DNA of 64,000 nt from Heyndrickxia oleronia (GTDB taxonomy: Bacteria; Bacillota; Bacilli; Bacillales; Bacillaceae_C), in contig NZ_CP065424.1 in assembly GCF_017809215.1 (NCBI RefSeq), forward strand, positions 2,326,001 through 2,390,000, in the 5' to 3' direction. The translations under genes and the position numbers were made by a program. The notes beneath the pieces are model-generated. The model had not been told where the DNA came from, ran no database searches, and saw only the letters and a list, made by a program, of their open reading frames with translations. Below are positions 62,512 to 64,000 of this stretch, piece after piece (the stretch's first letter is position 1; every line of letters starts with the position of its first letter).

Positions 62512-62976
62512 CTATATGTTTTCTTTCCTACATATTTTCTTGAGTAATGCCCGACAGCCAGTTGAAACAAGACTATAGGTTTCTTCAAAGTTGCCTGTGA
62601 AAAATGGATCAGGTATATCTTTTCTGTCTTTTGTGAGGTCTAACAACCTTATTATCTTTGGATGGTTAGGTTTGCCGGTAATACTATAAATATTTTTTAT
62701 GTTACTCATGTCCATACCTATAATATAGTCGAACTTCCAAAAGTCTTCTTTTATTAATGAGCGTCCAATTAGCCCTTTAGAAGAAATATTATATTTCTTT
62801 AGAATATCAAGAGTTCCCTTATGAGGAGGTAATCCGATTTGCCATGAACTAGTAGCAGCCGAATCAACTAAAAATTTCTCATTTAAATTTTCTTTATTGA
62901 CCATGTCACGAAACAAAGCTTCCGCCATTGGTGAACGGCAAATATTCCCCAAGCATACAAATAAAACACTAATCAT
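62512..62976 (-). CDS. Low molecular weight protein-tyrosine phosphatase
   Basis: 154 residues. The P-loop CLGNICRS gives Cys8 and Arg14, and the general acid is the first Asp of IPDPFFTGNFEETY. VDSAATSSWQIGLPPHKGTLDIL and FDYIIGMDMSNIKNI complete the fold. It is similar to YfkJ/YwlE-type enzymes; YwlE removes phosphate from arginine, and the residues that set this choice cannot be judged here. It starts at ATG 62976 behind AAAGGAG. Confidence 0.9.
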   Translation of the reverse strand: MISVLFVCLGNICRSPMAEALFRDMVNKENLNEKFLVDSAATSSWQIGLPPHKGTLDILKKYNISSKGLIGRSLIKEDFWKFDYIIGMDMSNIKNIYSITGKPNHPKIIRLLDLTKDRKDIPDPFFTGNFEETYSLVSTGCRALLKKICRKENI

Positions 62977-63319
62977 GTACTTTACTCCTTTTATCTATCT
63001 TTTATTCACAAACACGATCTCATGTACAGAACACCTATTTGTAAAATATGTACTACATAGAAATTTGGAACGGCGTATGTATTCATCCATTATTATGAAG
63101 TACTTAGATTATATGAGTCTCGATGATTTTTATAATTAAGTTATTTCAATATATGGTCATTAGTTATTCTTTCATAAAAGTACCGCATTCCTGTAATAAA
63201 AGAGATGAGTCTTTAAAGCAATAGAGACATTAAAGTAGAGTATTATTACGCTATTGACATTACCAACTATTTTTTTAGAAATTTAAAAAACTTTTCAATG
63301 GAGGGCGTCGTCTAATAAA
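62977..63319. other. Intergenic stretch before ECF sigma gene
   Basis: No gene seen. Near the right end, AAAAAACTTTT (about 63285-63295) and CGTCGTC (63306-63312) have spacing compatible with an ECF-type promoter (AAC then CGTC), suggesting possible autoregulation. This is weak. Confidence 0.3.
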
Positions 63320-63337
63320 TTGGAAGGAGGAACGGAT

Positions 63338-63871
63338 ATGGATGAATTAACAGTAGAGGTGTTTGAAATAGAAGATAAGGAAGCCCTTATAGACGAGATA
63401 ATGAATAAGTATGGACAGGAGATCCTACAGCTCGTTTATTCATATGTAAATAATAAAGAGGTCGCCGAGGACTTAGCCCAAGATATATTTGTTAAATGTT
63501 ACAAATCTCTTCATACATATAAGGGAAAATCGAAGTTAAGAACATGGTTGTGGAGAATTGCAATTAATCATTGTAAGGACTATATAAAAAGTTGGTATCG
63601 CACAAAGGTAATCGTTACAGATAATGAATCTACGTATATGGGTGCTCAAAAAGAAAGTGCTGAACAGACTGTTATTAAAAATGATGAGGATCAAATGCTG
63701 GCTTCAGCAGTAATGAACTTACCAATAAAATATCGAGAAGTGATTTATCTTTATTATTTTGAAGAAATGCCAATCAAAGATATCGCAATGGTAATTGAAG
63801 TGAAGGAAAACACTATTAAAACAAGACTTAAAAGAGCCAAGGAACTCTTGAAGAAAGGATTGGAGGAATAA
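63338..63871 (+). CDS. ECF (group 4) RNA polymerase sigma factor
   Basis: 177 residues from ATG 63338 (GGAGG upstream; the TTG at 63320 contains that site). Region 2 is AEDLAQDIFVKCYKSL with KLRTWLWRIAINHCKDY, and region 4 is LPIKYREVIYLYYFEEMPI followed by ENTIKTRLKRAKELLKKGL. There is no region 3. The next gene, four bases downstream, is presumably its anti-sigma factor, as in B. subtilis sigV/sigY/ylaC-type operons. The inducing stress is unknown. Confidence 0.92.
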   Translation: MDELTVEVFEIEDKEALIDEIMNKYGQEILQLVYSYVNNKEVAEDLAQDIFVKCYKSLHTYKGKSKLRTWLWRIAINHCKDYIKSWYRTKVIVTDNESTYMGAQKESAEQTVIKNDEDQMLASAVMNLPIKYREVIYLYYFEEMPIKDIAMVIEVKENTIKTRLKRAKELLKKGLEE

Positions 63872-63875
63872 TCAA

Positions 63876-64000
63876 ATGGAAAATCGATTAATAGGGCTAC
63901 GAAAATCAATGGAGAAAACAACTTTTAAACATTTGAATTTTTCTGAGCAACAACGTAAGAAGGTTTATGAAAAAATCAATAAAACATACGAAAATGAAGA
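63876..64000 (+). CDS. Probable anti-sigma factor, 3' end outside window
   Basis: ATG 63876 follows GGAGG with correct spacing, four bases after the sigma stop. The visible 41 codons (MENRLIGLRKSMEKTT, then LNFSEQQRKKVYEKINK) form a charged N-terminal cytoplasmic helix region, as in the membrane anti-sigma factors paired with Bacillus ECF sigmas. The assignment rests mainly on position. Confidence 0.6.
   Translation, partial: MENRLIGLRKSMEKTTFKHLNFSEQQRKKVYEKINKTYENE

Overview
The window is low-GC, densely packed chromosomal DNA of a Firmicute, most probably a member of the Bacillaceae. Supporting signs are AGGAGG-type ribosome binding sites, frequent TTG/GTG starts, T-box leaders, a cytochrome bd operon with a CydS subunit, a PlcR-like regulator, an SodF-type superoxide dismutase, an EcsC protein, a CYP152-type P450 and a CspB-like cold-shock protein. 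No rRNA, tRNA or CRISPR was found. I cannot name the species.

Layout. 1-10.7 kb: an N-terminally cut GNAT, a lipoprotein, EcsC, SodF, a divergent MFS exporter/SgrR-like regulator pair, an AAA ATPase, DinB and GNAT genes, a cold-shock gene and a CopG-like protein, followed by a perfect 53-bp palindrome. 10.7-22.6 kb: a decayed accessory zone. It holds a MarR regulator with twin operators beside an exporter broken by one TGA, a MocR/EamA divergent pair, relics of IS1595 and IS3 elements, a short-chain dehydrogenase broken by one TGA, scraps of DUF418, Nudix and carboxymuconolactone decarboxylase genes, and a strongly folded leader-like RNA carrying a 9-codon ORF. 22.8-27.7 kb: a DJ-1 protein with a divergent WYL regulator, then a PlcR-like receptor followed by a small exported propeptide containing three copies of DLPSRH, then two paralogous DUF1259 genes.

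28.1-36.3 kb: a complete aromatic amino acid operon (DAHP synthase/chorismate mutase, aroC, aroB, hisC, tyrA, aroA) behind four tandem, near-identical T-box riboswitches, each with a TAC (Tyr) specifier and its own terminator. tyrA lacks the ACT feedback domain, and aroA carries a single-base frameshift in a run of seven A. 36.8-44 kb: small proteins, an SRPBCC protein, a methyltransferase, cytochrome bd oxidase (cydA, cydB and the 35-residue cydS, with a 31-residue ORF in front), a DinB protein, an Eis-like acetyltransferase and a Sel1-repeat protein. 44.1-46.3 kb: an ABC-F ribosome-protection-type ATPase behind a leader ORF and two terminators. The leader can form mutually exclusive stems, as expected of antibiotic-responsive attenuation.

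46.4-52.7 kb: a dehydrogenase, a frameshifted YitT-type protein, an SRPBCC protein and an NAD salvage cluster (nrtR, pncA, pncB, nadD). Matching 19-bp NrtR-type operators lie before nrtR and pncA. 52.9-64 kb: DUF445, DUF2238, an MFS transporter, a HAD phosphatase, a Vat-type streptogramin acetyltransferase, a CYP152 P450, GNAT, an aminoglycoside-phosphotransferase-fold protein, Nudix, a low-molecular-weight tyrosine phosphatase, and an ECF sigma factor whose partner gene runs off the right edge.

The best candidates for something new are the three-repeat peptide and its PlcR-like receptor (24.8-26.0 kb), the four-T-box leader (28.1-29.2 kb), the ABC-F attenuator (44.2-44.6 kb) and the folded RNA at 18.4-18.5 kb. 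Degenerate copies of a roughly 100-200 bp MITE-like repeat occur at several places.
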